Origin: DATKEJ01 sp963768715
GTDB lineage: Bacteria > Bacteroidota > Rhodothermia > Rhodothermales > DATKEJ01
Length of the DNA stretch: 64,000 bases
NCBI GenBank assembly: GCA_963768715.1
Contig: CAVYJC010000010.1
Span: 452,145-516,144, forward strand
Direction: 5' to 3'
Positions 38,600 to 47,056 of this stretch are shown in pieces. Below the pieces are notes generated by a model. It was given only the letters and a program-made list of their open reading frames with translations. It was not told the origin of the DNA and did not search any database. Both the position numbers and the translations under genes were made by a program. How positions within the stretch are numbered: position 1 is the stretch's first letter; the number at the start of each line of letters is the position of its first letter.

Positions 38600-39238
38600 C
38601 TAGCAACCCTCCCGTGCCGTCCGCTTTTTGGTCTGGAGGACGGGCGCCGTGGGCGTCTCAACCTCGGGCATGGCCCGCTCGCCCGTCTCGGCGGCGGCTT
38701 CCCCTCCAATGGACGGCGTACCACCAAAATAGCGGCTCACTTCCTGGGTTTTCGCGAACTCGGCGACGGCTTCAGGCGATGCGTCGGCGGCAAGCTGAGG
38801 GAAGAGTATTTCGTCCTCCCATGCGTTCATACCGCCGAGCACCGTGTAGACGCCGGGATATTTCTTGGCTTTGAGGAGAAACCATGCCTGCGCCGCATGG
38901 ATGCCGCCGCCCGAGTACATGATAATCTGTTCATTTCTGAGGAGCGGGTAATCGGGCAGCTCGGTGATGCTGACGTTTTCCGCTCCCGGAATGTGATACG
39001 TGGCGTAAGCCTCCTCGTCACGCAGATCGATGAGACGATAGTCTGTGGCGCCGGAAATGATGCGATCGGCCAGCTCTTGCACCGTGATGTGATCCGCTTC
39101 GCCCTCGACCATCACGGCGAGCTCGTTCAAATCCATCTTCACGACAGGGCTCGACCCCGTATTCCCGAACAGAGAAACTACCCCCAGCCCGAGAGCCAGG
39201 GCGGCGAGCGTCCGATTGATGCGTGATGTGTTTTTCAT
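38600..39238 (-). CDS. Exported rhodanese-like protein lacking the catalytic cysteine
   Basis: 212 residues with an N-terminal signal peptide or anchor (LAALALGLGVVSLFG). The rhodanese domain spans about 45-150 (ITVQELADRIISG ... YRLIDLRDEEAYATYHIPGAENV ... VLGGMNAWEDE). At the active loop, where rhodaneses have C-x-x-G-x-R, the sequence reads IIMYSGGGIHAAQAW, so the sulfur-carrying Cys is replaced by Ser. The only late Cys is the C-terminal residue. It is last in the six-gene sulfur operon, 21 nt after the YeeE gene. Likely sulfane-sulfur binding or structural rather than a sulfurtransferase. Confidence 0.8.
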   Translation of the reverse strand: MKNTSRINRTLAALALGLGVVSLFGNTGSSPVVKMDLNELAVMVEGEADHITVQELADRIISGATDYRLIDLRDEEAYATYHIPGAENVSITELPDYPLLRNEQIIMYSGGGIHAAQAWFLLKAKKYPGVYTVLGGMNAWEDEILFPQLAADASPEAVAEFAKTQEVSRYFGGTPSIGGEAAAETGERAMPEVETPTAPVLQTKKRTAREGC

Positions 39239-39259
39239 GTCCTTACCTATCAGACTGAG

Positions 39260-39865
39260 TCAGGAGGTGGCGAGCTTCTTCCCGATGCGCTTCTCCACCA
39301 CTTCGGATCCGACGAATCCGGCCAGCGCAATGACCACGACGAGCAACATCACCAGGCCGTAGGGTACCGAGAAGAACTCCGGCAGCGTGATCGAGCCCAT
39401 GTTGGAGCCGTTCATGAAATCCGCGAACAATGGGTAGGCCTCTCCAAATCCCAGGATGCCGAGGAAAACGCCGATGGCGAACATGACGGCATCCAGGCGT
39501 CCCGTGGCCACGGCGACGATGGACGTGCCGGGGCAATACCCGCCAAGGATGAATCCGATGCCCAGGAGCAGCCCTCCCAAGAGCTGCGGGTACAGATAGG
39601 TCGTGCCGACATATACGAGCTCGATATCCAGCAGACCGGCCCACGACAGATAGAACACGCCGAGCATCGCGGTCACGATGGCCGAAAACATCACCTTGAA
39701 AACGGCCATGTCGCGAAAATAAAACTGGGCGGCGAGCTTCCGCCCGTTTCCGAAGCCGGCTCGCTCCAGAAAGAATCCAAAAAGAACCCCGATGATGACG
39801 GCCACGACCAGGGAGAACTCGTCGCCGAAAGCGCCGAACTTGTAGAATGGTGCGTTCATATCCAC
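39260..39865 (-). CDS. YeeE/YedE family sulfur-compound transporter subunit
   Basis: 201 residues with about five TM helices and the conserved sulfur-transport signatures FFLERAGFGNGRKLAAQFYF and GGYCPGTSIVA, whose Cys matches the thiosulfate-relay cysteine of YeeE. It forms the N-terminal half-type protein and overlaps the start of its partner (39856-40434) by 10 nt. The pair likely moves thiosulfate or sulfane sulfur across the inner membrane for the adjacent redox enzyme. Confidence 0.9.
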   Translation of the reverse strand: MDMNAPFYKFGAFGDEFSLVVAVIIGVLFGFFLERAGFGNGRKLAAQFYFRDMAVFKVMFSAIVTAMLGVFYLSWAGLLDIELVYVGTTYLYPQLLGGLLLGIGFILGGYCPGTSIVAVATGRLDAVMFAIGVFLGILGFGEAYPLFADFMNGSNMGSITLPEFFSVPYGLVMLLVVVIALAGFVGSEVVEKRIGKKLATS

Positions 39866-40434
39866 AACCTCCTCACCGAATAGGCGAGCGCATAGGCCGC
39901 CAGAAATACCGCCAGCATGAAGACCCAGCTGCCGACGTTGAGTACCGCCCCGCCGGACAGTCCCTGGCCGCTCGTGCAGCCGCGCGCAAACTTGGCCCCA
40001 ACACCCATGAACATGCCCCCGGCCAGCGCGAACATGAGGCGCGTTCGAACCGAGATGTTGGGACCTTTCGAAACGGTTTTGGTCAACCTCCTCGCGATCG
40101 CCGCCGAGAAAAATCCTCCGAGAAGCACGCCAAGGACCTCGAACACGAGCCAGCTCTTGAGCGGACTCCCGAGGCCGTTCTGCAGATACCCCTGATAGAA
40201 GTCGTTGCCCTGCACGTGCTCGGGCGCCACGGTCTGCACGGTCACCGCCGCGACCGACGAGAAGGCCCCGGAAGCCCCAAGCCCGCGTCCCATCAAAACG
40301 TACGCGGCCAGTAGAACGAGGCCGAGCCCCACTCCCGCGACATAGGGATTCCAGTATGGAGAGGCATTCGGTGCGTCCGGCCGGACGATCCCTGCCGGAA
40401 GTTCACCGATTGCCGTTTCGTGTGTTTCAGTCAT
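39856..40434 (-). CDS. YeeE/YedE family sulfur-compound transporter subunit
   Basis: 192 residues with TM helices and the complementary signatures GRGLGASGAFSS and GAKFARGCTSGQGLSGGAVLN, which include the second conserved Cys (RGCTSG). It overlaps the second half-transporter by 10 nt and starts 18 nt after the NrfD-like gene, so translation is coupled. Split YeeE/YedE pairs are common; the fold corresponds to one full-length transporter. Confidence 0.9.
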   Translation of the reverse strand: MTETHETAIGELPAGIVRPDAPNASPYWNPYVAGVGLGLVLLAAYVLMGRGLGASGAFSSVAAVTVQTVAPEHVQGNDFYQGYLQNGLGSPLKSWLVFEVLGVLLGGFFSAAIARRLTKTVSKGPNISVRTRLMFALAGGMFMGVGAKFARGCTSGQGLSGGAVLNVGSWVFMLAVFLAAYALAYSVRRLWI

Positions 40435-40452
40435 GTTGCTTCTTCGGATACT

Positions 40453-41391
40453 TCAGAATGAATTCCACCCGCTGACCTGGCCTGCGTATACGATAACGAA
40501 TCGCAGCAGAATACCGCCTGCGATGACCAGAATCGGTGCGACCGGTGTATGCTGGATCTTGTGGTTGACGGCCAGCAGCTGGACAATGAGTGGAAACACC
40601 AGGCCGATACCCACGACGAGCACCCAGAATACGGCCGTGTACGGGCCTCCAAGCAGCAGGCCGGCTGCCCTGATGTGTGCCTCGGTCGACGTGACCAGGC
40701 CGATGAGAAAGAGGCCGATCAGGATCAGCTCGGCTACGATAAAACCGTTGTCTGCCTTGGCGAGCAGCTCGCGTTCGCGCCGATCCCTGGCGATCATGTG
40801 AATCAGGGCTGCTGCCCCCGACATGCCCGAAGCCAGGAAAATCGGACCCAGCAAAGCGCTGTTCCAGAGCGGCCGGGACGCCATGGTGCTGAGCAGGATG
40901 CCTGTATATACACCCAGCATTGCTCCGAGCAGCATATTCAGCGCTCCAACCCACTTAACGGCCTGCTTGCGCTCGTAAAGCCGATTGGACAGCTCATTCG
41001 CCCAGGCCAGATGCTCTCTGAAGAATTTCGGAGGACGGATCAGGGCGTTGGCAGCCAGCGCAGGATAGACGAAAAGGAGGATCCACGCGCCCCACGACAT
41101 GGGGGAAGAAATCTGAAACGTTGTGTAGAGCCGCCAGACGTAGGCCTTGTGCTCGAGATCCAGAAACAGCGCGAGCATCCCGAGCGTGAGCAGCACGAGG
41201 CTGATGCCCGGGAGATAAAGTGACGCGCTGAGCTTGTTTCGGTAGCGGCCGGAGAAGAGAAAGTAGCCCGATACCACCATCATGCCCGCAACGAGCCCGC
41301 CCAGAAACAGGTAGACGGGTATCTCCCAGCCCCAGACCGTGACCGTCGGGTCGATCAGATGGTTGTGCCTTGTGATTGTCTGTTCCAGCAT
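40453..41391 (-). CDS. NrfD/PsrC-type membrane quinol subunit
   Basis: 312 residues from the ATG at 41391 (MLEQTITRHNHLIDPTVTVWGW). The same frame is open further upstream only because it overlaps the FeS gene. Eight or more TM helices include VYLFLGGLVAGMMVVSGYF and FLDLEHKAYVWRLYTTFQISSPMSWGAW-type signatures of the NrfD/PsrC family. It anchors the molybdopterin and FeS subunits and exchanges electrons with menaquinone. Third gene of the operon. Confidence 0.9.
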   Translation of the reverse strand: MLEQTITRHNHLIDPTVTVWGWEIPVYLFLGGLVAGMMVVSGYFLFSGRYRNKLSASLYLPGISLVLLTLGMLALFLDLEHKAYVWRLYTTFQISSPMSWGAWILLFVYPALAANALIRPPKFFREHLAWANELSNRLYERKQAVKWVGALNMLLGAMLGVYTGILLSTMASRPLWNSALLGPIFLASGMSGAAALIHMIARDRRERELLAKADNGFIVAELILIGLFLIGLVTSTEAHIRAAGLLLGGPYTAVFWVLVVGIGLVFPLIVQLLAVNHKIQHTPVAPILVIAGGILLRFVIVYAGQVSGWNSF

Positions 41392-41438
41392 GGCAGTGCC
41401 GTGGTGTGTTATATCTGGCGATTCCTCGTCGGAATGTC

Positions 41439-41978
41439 TCAGGTCAGGTAATAAATCCGGGGTCTCGTGCCCGCCTCGGGGAGCAGGGCGTGATGATTGC
41501 GCTCGATGAGGAGGCGACTGACTTCGCTGTTCGGATCGTCGAGGTCCCCGAAATGCATGCAGTGCGTCGGACACACCGAGACACAAGCCGGATCGAGGCC
41601 TTCCTTGATGCGGTGCAGGCAGAACGTGCATTTGCTGGCATATCCGTCCGGATGAATGAACCGCGCGTCGTATGGACAGGAGGCGAGGCATGCCTTGCAT
41701 CCGATGCAGACATTCGCCGTCACCTGGACCGTATTGCCGAACGGCTCGACGTGGCTCGCACCGGTCGGGCAGCAGCTCACGCACGGAGGATTGTCGCAGT
41801 GGTTGCAGCGCTCGCTCCGGATCTCCATCTGAAGGTCCGGATACGTGCCCTTGACATCCGTCGTTATCCAGTCCCGGCAGAAGCCGTCGGGCACATCGTT
41901 CTCCGTCTTGCAGGCAACGACGCAATCCATGCATCCGACGCACCGAACTGTGTCAATGACCATTCCGAATCGCGCCAT
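41439..41978 (-). CDS. 4Fe-4S ferredoxin subunit (PsrB/PhsB/NrfC type)
   Basis: 179 residues with four ferredoxin Cys clusters: CVGCMDCVVACK, CNHCDNPPCVSCCP, CIGCKACLASCP and CTFCLHRIKEGLDPACVSVCP. This is the usual electron-wire subunit between the molybdopterin enzyme and the NrfD anchor. It lies 3 nt after the catalytic gene. It has no signal peptide, so it should be carried out by the Tat signal of the catalytic partner. Confidence 0.95.
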   Translation of the reverse strand: MARFGMVIDTVRCVGCMDCVVACKTENDVPDGFCRDWITTDVKGTYPDLQMEIRSERCNHCDNPPCVSCCPTGASHVEPFGNTVQVTANVCIGCKACLASCPYDARFIHPDGYASKCTFCLHRIKEGLDPACVSVCPTHCMHFGDLDDPNSEVSRLLIERNHHALLPEAGTRPRIYYLT

Positions 41979-41981
41979 GGC

Positions 41982-44190
41982 CTAGACCTCCTCGAGTTCG
42001 AGCGTGACAAAATTCACGTTCATGCCGCTTCCTCCCATCACCGGATCCACGTTGTACCGTGAAGTGAGCTGCGCATCGCTCGCCCCCTTCATGTATGTGC
42101 TCTTGAGCCCTTTCGCCGTATGGCCGAAGCCGTGCACCATGTAGACGCAGTCGCCGCGGATGCGCTCTGTCGACTTCACGCGGATGGCAAGCGAAAGTGC
42201 GCCGTCCTGATTGCGCAGCCTCACGCGGTCGCCGCTTTTCAGACCGTAGCGCATCGCGACGTTCCGGTTGATCCAGAGCTCGTTCTCGTCCATCATGTCG
42301 GCGAGCAACGGGTTCGTCTGTGTGCGGCCGAACGAATGCACGGGCGCGCGTCCGAACAGCAGCCGGAAGCTCCCCGGCGGCGGTTGTTCGTGCTCGGTGT
42401 AAGTCGGAACCGGATCCAGGCCCGCCTCGGCGAGCTGCGGCGAGTAGAATTCGATCTTTCCTGTGGGCGTGTAGAACTCGGGGGCCAGTCCTTCTTCGAA
42501 GTAGATGGCCGTGCTTTGGGCCCCGGAATGATACCCTTCTCCTTGAGCTCGTTCAGGCTGTACCCGGCCGCCTTGCAGGCGGTAATCCAGATACTCCTCG
42601 ATGTCCCGCCACGGATAGTAGGATTCCAGGCCCAGCTTTACCGCCAATTGCTTCGCGATCCACCAGCCCGGCTTCTGATCGTTGGGGGCTTCGACAACGG
42701 GTTGTCGTATGCCGATAAAGGGATCCCGGAAGAGTGCGACGTTCAGATCGTCGTAACGCTCCAGGTAGACCGCTTCGGGCAAGCACGACGTCCGCCCACC
42801 CTGCTATTTCGCTCGGGATGACGTCTACCACGACCAGCAAATCCAGACTCTGAATGGCCCGGATCGTCGCCTCCTGGTCCGGCAGCGCATTCATGAGGTT
42901 GGTGGCGTACACCATCCAGCCCTTGATGGGATAGGGCTCGCCGGTCAGCGTCGCGTCGCGGATTCCCGTCGTGAGGGCCTCCCCGGCGAACGGGAATTTC
43001 TTGTCCGGATTGTCGGCCTTCTCGCGAGCCGGCTTCGGATAGGCCGGATACGGGTACCCCGGCACGGTCATCTCGGCGGGCGTGTAGAATCCACCCTTGC
43101 GACCCCAGCTTCCGAGCAGCGCGTTCAGGATGGCTACCGCGCGGCTGCGCTGCGCGTCGTCTCCGTACCAGGTTACGTGGCGGCCCGGATGCACCAGGCT
43201 GGCCGGACGACAGCGCGCCATTTCCCGCGCCGTCTCCCGGATGACCTCGGGCGGAATCGTCGTTTTCGGATACGCCCATTCCGGCGTGTACTCAGCGATC
43301 GAGGCCTTGAAAGCGTCAAATCCGAATCCGTATGCCTCGACGTACTCTTTGTCGTACAGCTCTTCGGTCACGAGCACGTTCATCCACGCCAGAAGCAGCG
43401 CCATATCTGTTCCCGGCTTGATCGGCAGGTAATGCTTTGCCTTGGAGGCCGCGACAGAAAAGCGCGGATCGACGACGATGACCGTAGCGCCGTTTCCGAC
43501 GGCTTCGGCGAATTCCTGCACCTGCGTGTTGTGCATGTTCTCGCCGAGGTGCGATCCGATGAGCACGAGGCACTTCGCATTCCGGATGTCCGTTCGTTCC
43601 GGCGAGAGAACGGCATCGCCGAACGTCAGCTCGAAGCCTGCTTCTCGCGGACCCCGGCACTGCGCATACGACGGAGCCGAAATGTTGGGCGTCCCGTACG
43701 CTTTCACCGTGTGTTTGAAGAACGTTCCGCCGATCCCGTGACTGAAGAGCGCCATCGACTCGGGGCCGTACGTGGATTTGATCGTCCTCATGCGGTCCGC
43801 GATGTAGGTCAACGCCTCGTCCCACGTGACTTGGACCCATTCCTCTTCGCCCCGGACGCTTTTCCGGATGAGTGGCGTTCGCAGACGATCAGGATCGTAA
43901 TGCGCTCCGATGCCTCCCGTGCCGCGTGGGCAGAGCCGTCCCCTACTGAGCGGATCGTCCGGATTCCCTTCGATCTTCCAGAGTTTTCCGCCTCGCGTGT
44001 ACGCCGTCGCGCCGCACCGCCAGAAGCAGATATCACAGAAGGTGTGGACTTTGCGGATTTCGTCCGGGTCACCGTCCGCTCCGCCGAACTGCGGCATGAC
44101 CCCGCCCATCGAGGCCCCTGTCATGGCGAAAGCGCCCGCAGCGGCCCCCGTCGAGATTTTCAGGAATCGTCTTCTGGAAACGGATGGCAT
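41982..44190 (-). CDS. Tat-exported molybdopterin oxidoreductase, polysulfide/thiosulfate reductase-like (frameshifted)
   Basis: Twin-arginine signal SRRRFLKISTGAAAGAF; [4Fe-4S] site C-DI-C-FWR-C followed by GRLCPRG; and a likely Mo-ligand Cys in SYAQCRGPREAG. All belong to the DMSO-reductase family, PsrA/PhsA/SoeA branch. After VGWADVVL the frame breaks near 42782 (one extra base), and PEAVYLERYDDL continues it. Between about 42510 and 42580 a further compensating pair of indels is visible: another frame reads AAGYSLNELKEKGIIPGPK, then the original frame resumes with AIYFEEGLAPEFYTPTGKIE. The C-terminal molybdopterin-binding domain is complete to 41982. Corrected length is about 735 residues. 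Substrate (polysulfide, thiosulfate, sulfite or tetrathionate) cannot be fixed by eye. Confidence 0.85.
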
Positions 44191-44960
44191 TTCGATACTT
44201 CCTCCGAGATATCCGGTAGTCCGTGGCAGATTCCGGCCAATTGACTCCCTTTATCGTGTTCGTCTAAAGGCGCCGAAAAATGCGGCTTGTGGGGGAAGCG
44301 GGTTGCCGGTCGTTACCCCCTGTCACGCGTGGGGTGGAAGATGACATGGGCGTGCCACCTGCATTCAACGTCAGACGTCAGAATTCAGACATCAGAATTT
44401 GAATGTTGATTGCGAATTGAGGATTGTCCCGGCACCGCATACTGCGCACGGCGGGAAGTAGCCGGAAGGGCCGAACCCGAACTTGTTCAGGGGAGATCCA
44501 CAACCTATGGATCCTCATCCCGAGCGATCCCGAATTCATTCGGGAGAGTCGAGGGATCTGTCCACTTCAGACAGCTTGCCCGGCATAGCTGGAGGAGATC
44601 AACCGGCCGTAAACGACCGGCCTCAAAGCAGCGGCCGGTAAACCGGCCTTCTGCTGCATCGGCGACCGCCAAGCCCCGTTTACGGGGCGCAACTTCAAGC
44701 CCAGGGATTCATCCTTGGGTCTAACGACGAGGCGTTGTCCAACGACACCTTGATCAGTATCGGGCCGCAAAGGCCGATCATATCCTTTGCGGCCCGCTCC
44801 GCTTGTAAGGGAATGCCTTATCGTTGGGATCCCTCCCCGCCTTCTCCCGACTCCGACGGGATACGGCGCGCATCGGGATGGGGAGTGGCACCAAACAACA
44901 ATGCTTGGTGGCTTGGTGAGAGGTCTACTTCCGCAGAAGCAAAATTCTCTCTAGGATCCC
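44191..44960. other. Gene-free, hairpin-rich ~770-nt spacer
   Basis: No supported gene. Positions 44367-44400 hold CGTCAGA / ATTCAGA heptamers. Positions 44505-44555 hold a dyad-containing segment (CCCGAATTCATTCGGGA). Positions 44595-44725 contain a run of GC dyads around GTTTACGG / CCGTAAAC words (GGCCGTAAACGACCGGCC, CGGCCGGTAAACCGGCC, CCCCGTTTACGGGG) and CCCAGGGATTCATCCTTGGG. The rest (44730-44960) shows nothing clear. The dyads look like dispersed non-coding repeats or a structured RNA; I cannot assign a family. Confidence 0.5.
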
Positions 44961-44986
44961 AAGGGCCGGGCCGTCGCCCGGCCCTT
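44961..44986 (-). terminator. GC-rich hairpin after the neprosin gene
   Basis: AAGGGCCGGGC-CGTC-GCCCGGCCCTT has perfect 11-bp arms. It starts 7 nt beyond the stop codon of the leftward gene. The following T-tract is poor, so it may act as a Rho-independent terminator or an RNA-stabilising stem. Confidence 0.55.
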
Positions 44987-44993
44987 CGTTCGA

Positions 44994-46319
44994 CTACTTG
45001 CAGTACGTGTTGTAACCGGATCCACCGAAGTAGAAGTACGAGCCCCACGACCCCGAACTGTCCTTCACATCGATATCGTAGCACCACCGATCTGAAACCT
45101 TTGGGGTTAGACTGCTAGCCTTGCGCCAGTAATTGTTCGTGTCGACGTATCGGATGGAGCGATGAAAGGCTGCTTTCCCCCATCCCAGGTACGGAAAGGC
45201 TCCACTGCCCATGTCCGTCTGCGTATGCCGTGAGTCGCCCTGGAAATCGATGATTTCCCCTCCGAAATCCACGACCGCACCCTTGTCCTTCAAACCCTTC
45301 GCATCAAACAGAGATCGCGGATAGTAACCCACCCACGTGTCACCGTACTTCAGCCACCAGTCCCCGGTCGTTCCATCCTTGTACCAGAACACCTTGATCC
45401 AGTGCTGCGTGCCGCCGGTGGTGCTGTAGTTCGCGAAGGCGCCGCCGATGTAGACAGAATTGTTCACCTGAACGAAGGCATCACACGTGAGATTGTAGCA
45501 TCCTTTCGTGGGTTTGCTGCTGCTCCGACCGTAGTTGTCGGGCGTGAAATAGATGAACAGACGCGGATTGTAATCGCCGTACAGATCCCGGTACTTCTGC
45601 CAGCCCACTTCGACCGTTTCGAGGTCGGCCCCGCCTCCGCGAGTCACCCAGATTTGAGACAGGCTAAACTCGCTTGTCCGTTCGGTATACGGTTTCCACA
45701 GGTTGAGGACGCTCTCAGCGCCCCAGTTGTCGACGGTACGATATGCGTGTGCGTACTGGTGTTTCCCGGAAGCGCCGGTGCGAGGTTCTTCGATGTCACG
45801 CTTCGGAGCAACCTCCTCGTCCCCCTTGTCCCTGCCTCGGCCTCTCGACTCCCCGACGTGATCCGGAACCTTCTTGTGGAAATCGTCCAGCGAGCGGAAG
45901 TTCTTCATTTTCTCCTCCGTCAACCGCTGGATCGGCACGGTCCCTTTTGGGCAACCGCGGCGTCCTTTTGCAACGCTCTGTTCTGCTTGCGAGCCTTCGC
46001 CCAGATTGTCTTTCCCTTTTGGCTTCGCATCGTCACCCAGCTTCAGTTCCACCGTTTTCGGCATCATCTGGACCTTATGTCCCTCCATTCCGGGACGCCT
46101 AAGCGCCGGCTGCTCGTTGATATCGACGCAGTCCACATCGTCGCCGCTCGGAGATTTGAAACTCTCCTTTATCGCTTTCGGGTTGACTCGTTCTTTGACA
46201 TATCGCTGCATCTTGGCCCATTCCGCTTTGCTCTCGGCCCGGCCGCGATCCTGCGCCGATGCCGACTCGAAGCCTCCAACGAGTAGAATTGCAGACAGTA
46301 TGAAGATTAGACGTTTCAT
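44994..46319 (-). CDS. Secreted neprosin-family glutamic peptidase (plant-type domain architecture)
   Basis: 441 residues with a signal peptide cleaved near ESASAQ. Residues ~55-90 (SPSGDDVDCVDINEQPAL ... HKVQMMP) match the neprosin activation region known from plants. GCPKGTVPIQRLT (122-134) is the linker motif. Residues ~186-440 are the neprosin domain: NLWKPYTERTSEFSLSQIW, TVEVGWQKY, LYGDYNPRLFIYFTPDNY, GCYNLTCDAFVQ, WWLKYGDTWVGYYP, DFGGEI, TQTDMGSGAFP, FYFGGSGYN. The two glutamates corresponding to the catalytic pair are present (E237 in TVEVGW, E355 in DFGGE), as are the paired cysteines C274/C279 and C413/C440. Expected activity is acid prolyl endopeptidase. A Cys-rich lipoprotein gene lies 49 nt upstream. 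Confidence 0.85.
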   Translation of the reverse strand: MKRLIFILSAILLVGGFESASAQDRGRAESKAEWAKMQRYVKERVNPKAIKESFKSPSGDDVDCVDINEQPALRRPGMEGHKVQMMPKTVELKLGDDAKPKGKDNLGEGSQAEQSVAKGRRGCPKGTVPIQRLTEEKMKNFRSLDDFHKKVPDHVGESRGRGRDKGDEEVAPKRDIEEPRTGASGKHQYAHAYRTVDNWGAESVLNLWKPYTERTSEFSLSQIWVTRGGGADLETVEVGWQKYRDLYGDYNPRLFIYFTPDNYGRSSSKPTKGCYNLTCDAFVQVNNSVYIGGAFANYSTTGGTQHWIKVFWYKDGTTGDWWLKYGDTWVGYYPRSLFDAKGLKDKGAVVDFGGEIIDFQGDSRHTQTDMGSGAFPYLGWGKAAFHRSIRYVDTNNYWRKASSLTPKVSDRWCYDIDVKDSSGSWGSYFYFGGSGYNTYCK

Positions 46320-46368
46320 GTTGGAGTATCCATTCGTATTGGTGGAGGCGCGTCAAAACGCCCTGGGG

Positions 46369-46782
46369 TCAGCCGCAGTCGGCTGGACAATTGCATTTAT
46401 TCTCGCCCGACTGGCATTTGCCGTCGCCACAAGCAGCGCAAACTTGAACGCTCGGTGGTCCGAGCGGAACGCACTCGTCGTTTTCATTCAGGCTGGAGTT
46501 TTCGATGGCCGATAAACCTTCGCAGCACGCCGCGCCCAGGACCTTTCCCTCAATGAGTTCGCCCTGGGCAACACATTCTCCGTAGACGCCACCTTCTTCC
46601 ACTTCCGGCACGCAGTTAACTCCGACGATTTCGTCCTCCGCACCGCAGCAGATACGCGTGTTCCCGACGTAGCGCGGGCATTCACCCCCGGCTGACTGCA
46701 CCTCTTGCCGGTTGGCACCTGTTGTGCACCCCATGACGCATGTAGCGACTAACAGAGTCAGTTGTCGAAGGCGCTTTTTCAC
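46369..46782 (-). CDS. Cysteine-rich lipoprotein
   Basis: 137 residues with a lipoprotein signal peptide (MKKRLRQLTLLVATCVMGC, lipobox VMGC at residue 19). The mature part has 14 further cysteines in a spaced pattern. The C-terminal block VCAACGDGKCQSGENKCNCP matches the CGDGxC...E...CPxDC motif common in myxobacterial-type Cys-rich surface proteins. It precedes the neprosin gene in the same orientation, so a role with the peptidase (anchor, inhibitor or substrate) is possible but unproven. Confidence 0.7.
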   Translation of the reverse strand: MKKRLRQLTLLVATCVMGCTTGANRQEVQSAGGECPRYVGNTRICCGAEDEIVGVNCVPEVEEGGVYGECVAQGELIEGKVLGAACCEGLSAIENSSLNENDECVPLGPPSVQVCAACGDGKCQSGENKCNCPADCG

Positions 46783-46929
46783 GGTGGAAGGATCGGGTGA
46801 GGATGAGGATGAGGGCGTTTCGGGAGGCTTTGCCTCGCCGTCTTCTTTCAGTTAGGCAATTTCGCCCCTAAAAGCAAACTTGGAGTCAATCCCCACGTTT
46901 TGAGCGATCCCCATCACAGGCCCCTGGTG

Positions 46930-47003
46930 GGTGGTGCAACGTGCCAAATGCGAGTTGCGGGATGCCATGTGCCGCGTGCCGGCGGGTGCGTGCCGGCGGC
47001 GCG
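46930..47003. repeat. Heptameric repeat (GTGCCNN family) upstream of a kinase
   Basis: Degenerate period-7 GTGCAAC, GTGCCAA, ATGCGAG, ATGCCAT, GTGCCGC, GTGCCGG units fill part of the 274-nt spacer between the divergent lipoprotein and kinase genes. Confidence 0.6.
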
Positions 47004-47056
47004 CATTGGGTGGGTGAAGGCCGTACATTCACAGTCTCCATCTGAATTCGCCCGCC

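Noticed and set aside
41392..41943. N-terminal extension of the NrfD-like protein to 41943
   Set aside because: The extra 184 residues overlap the FeS subunit in another frame and have no TM or family character; the ATG at 41391 fits the family.
43177..44244. 355-residue rightward frame
   Set aside because: Antisense to the molybdopterin enzyme, which has clear motifs in its own frame.
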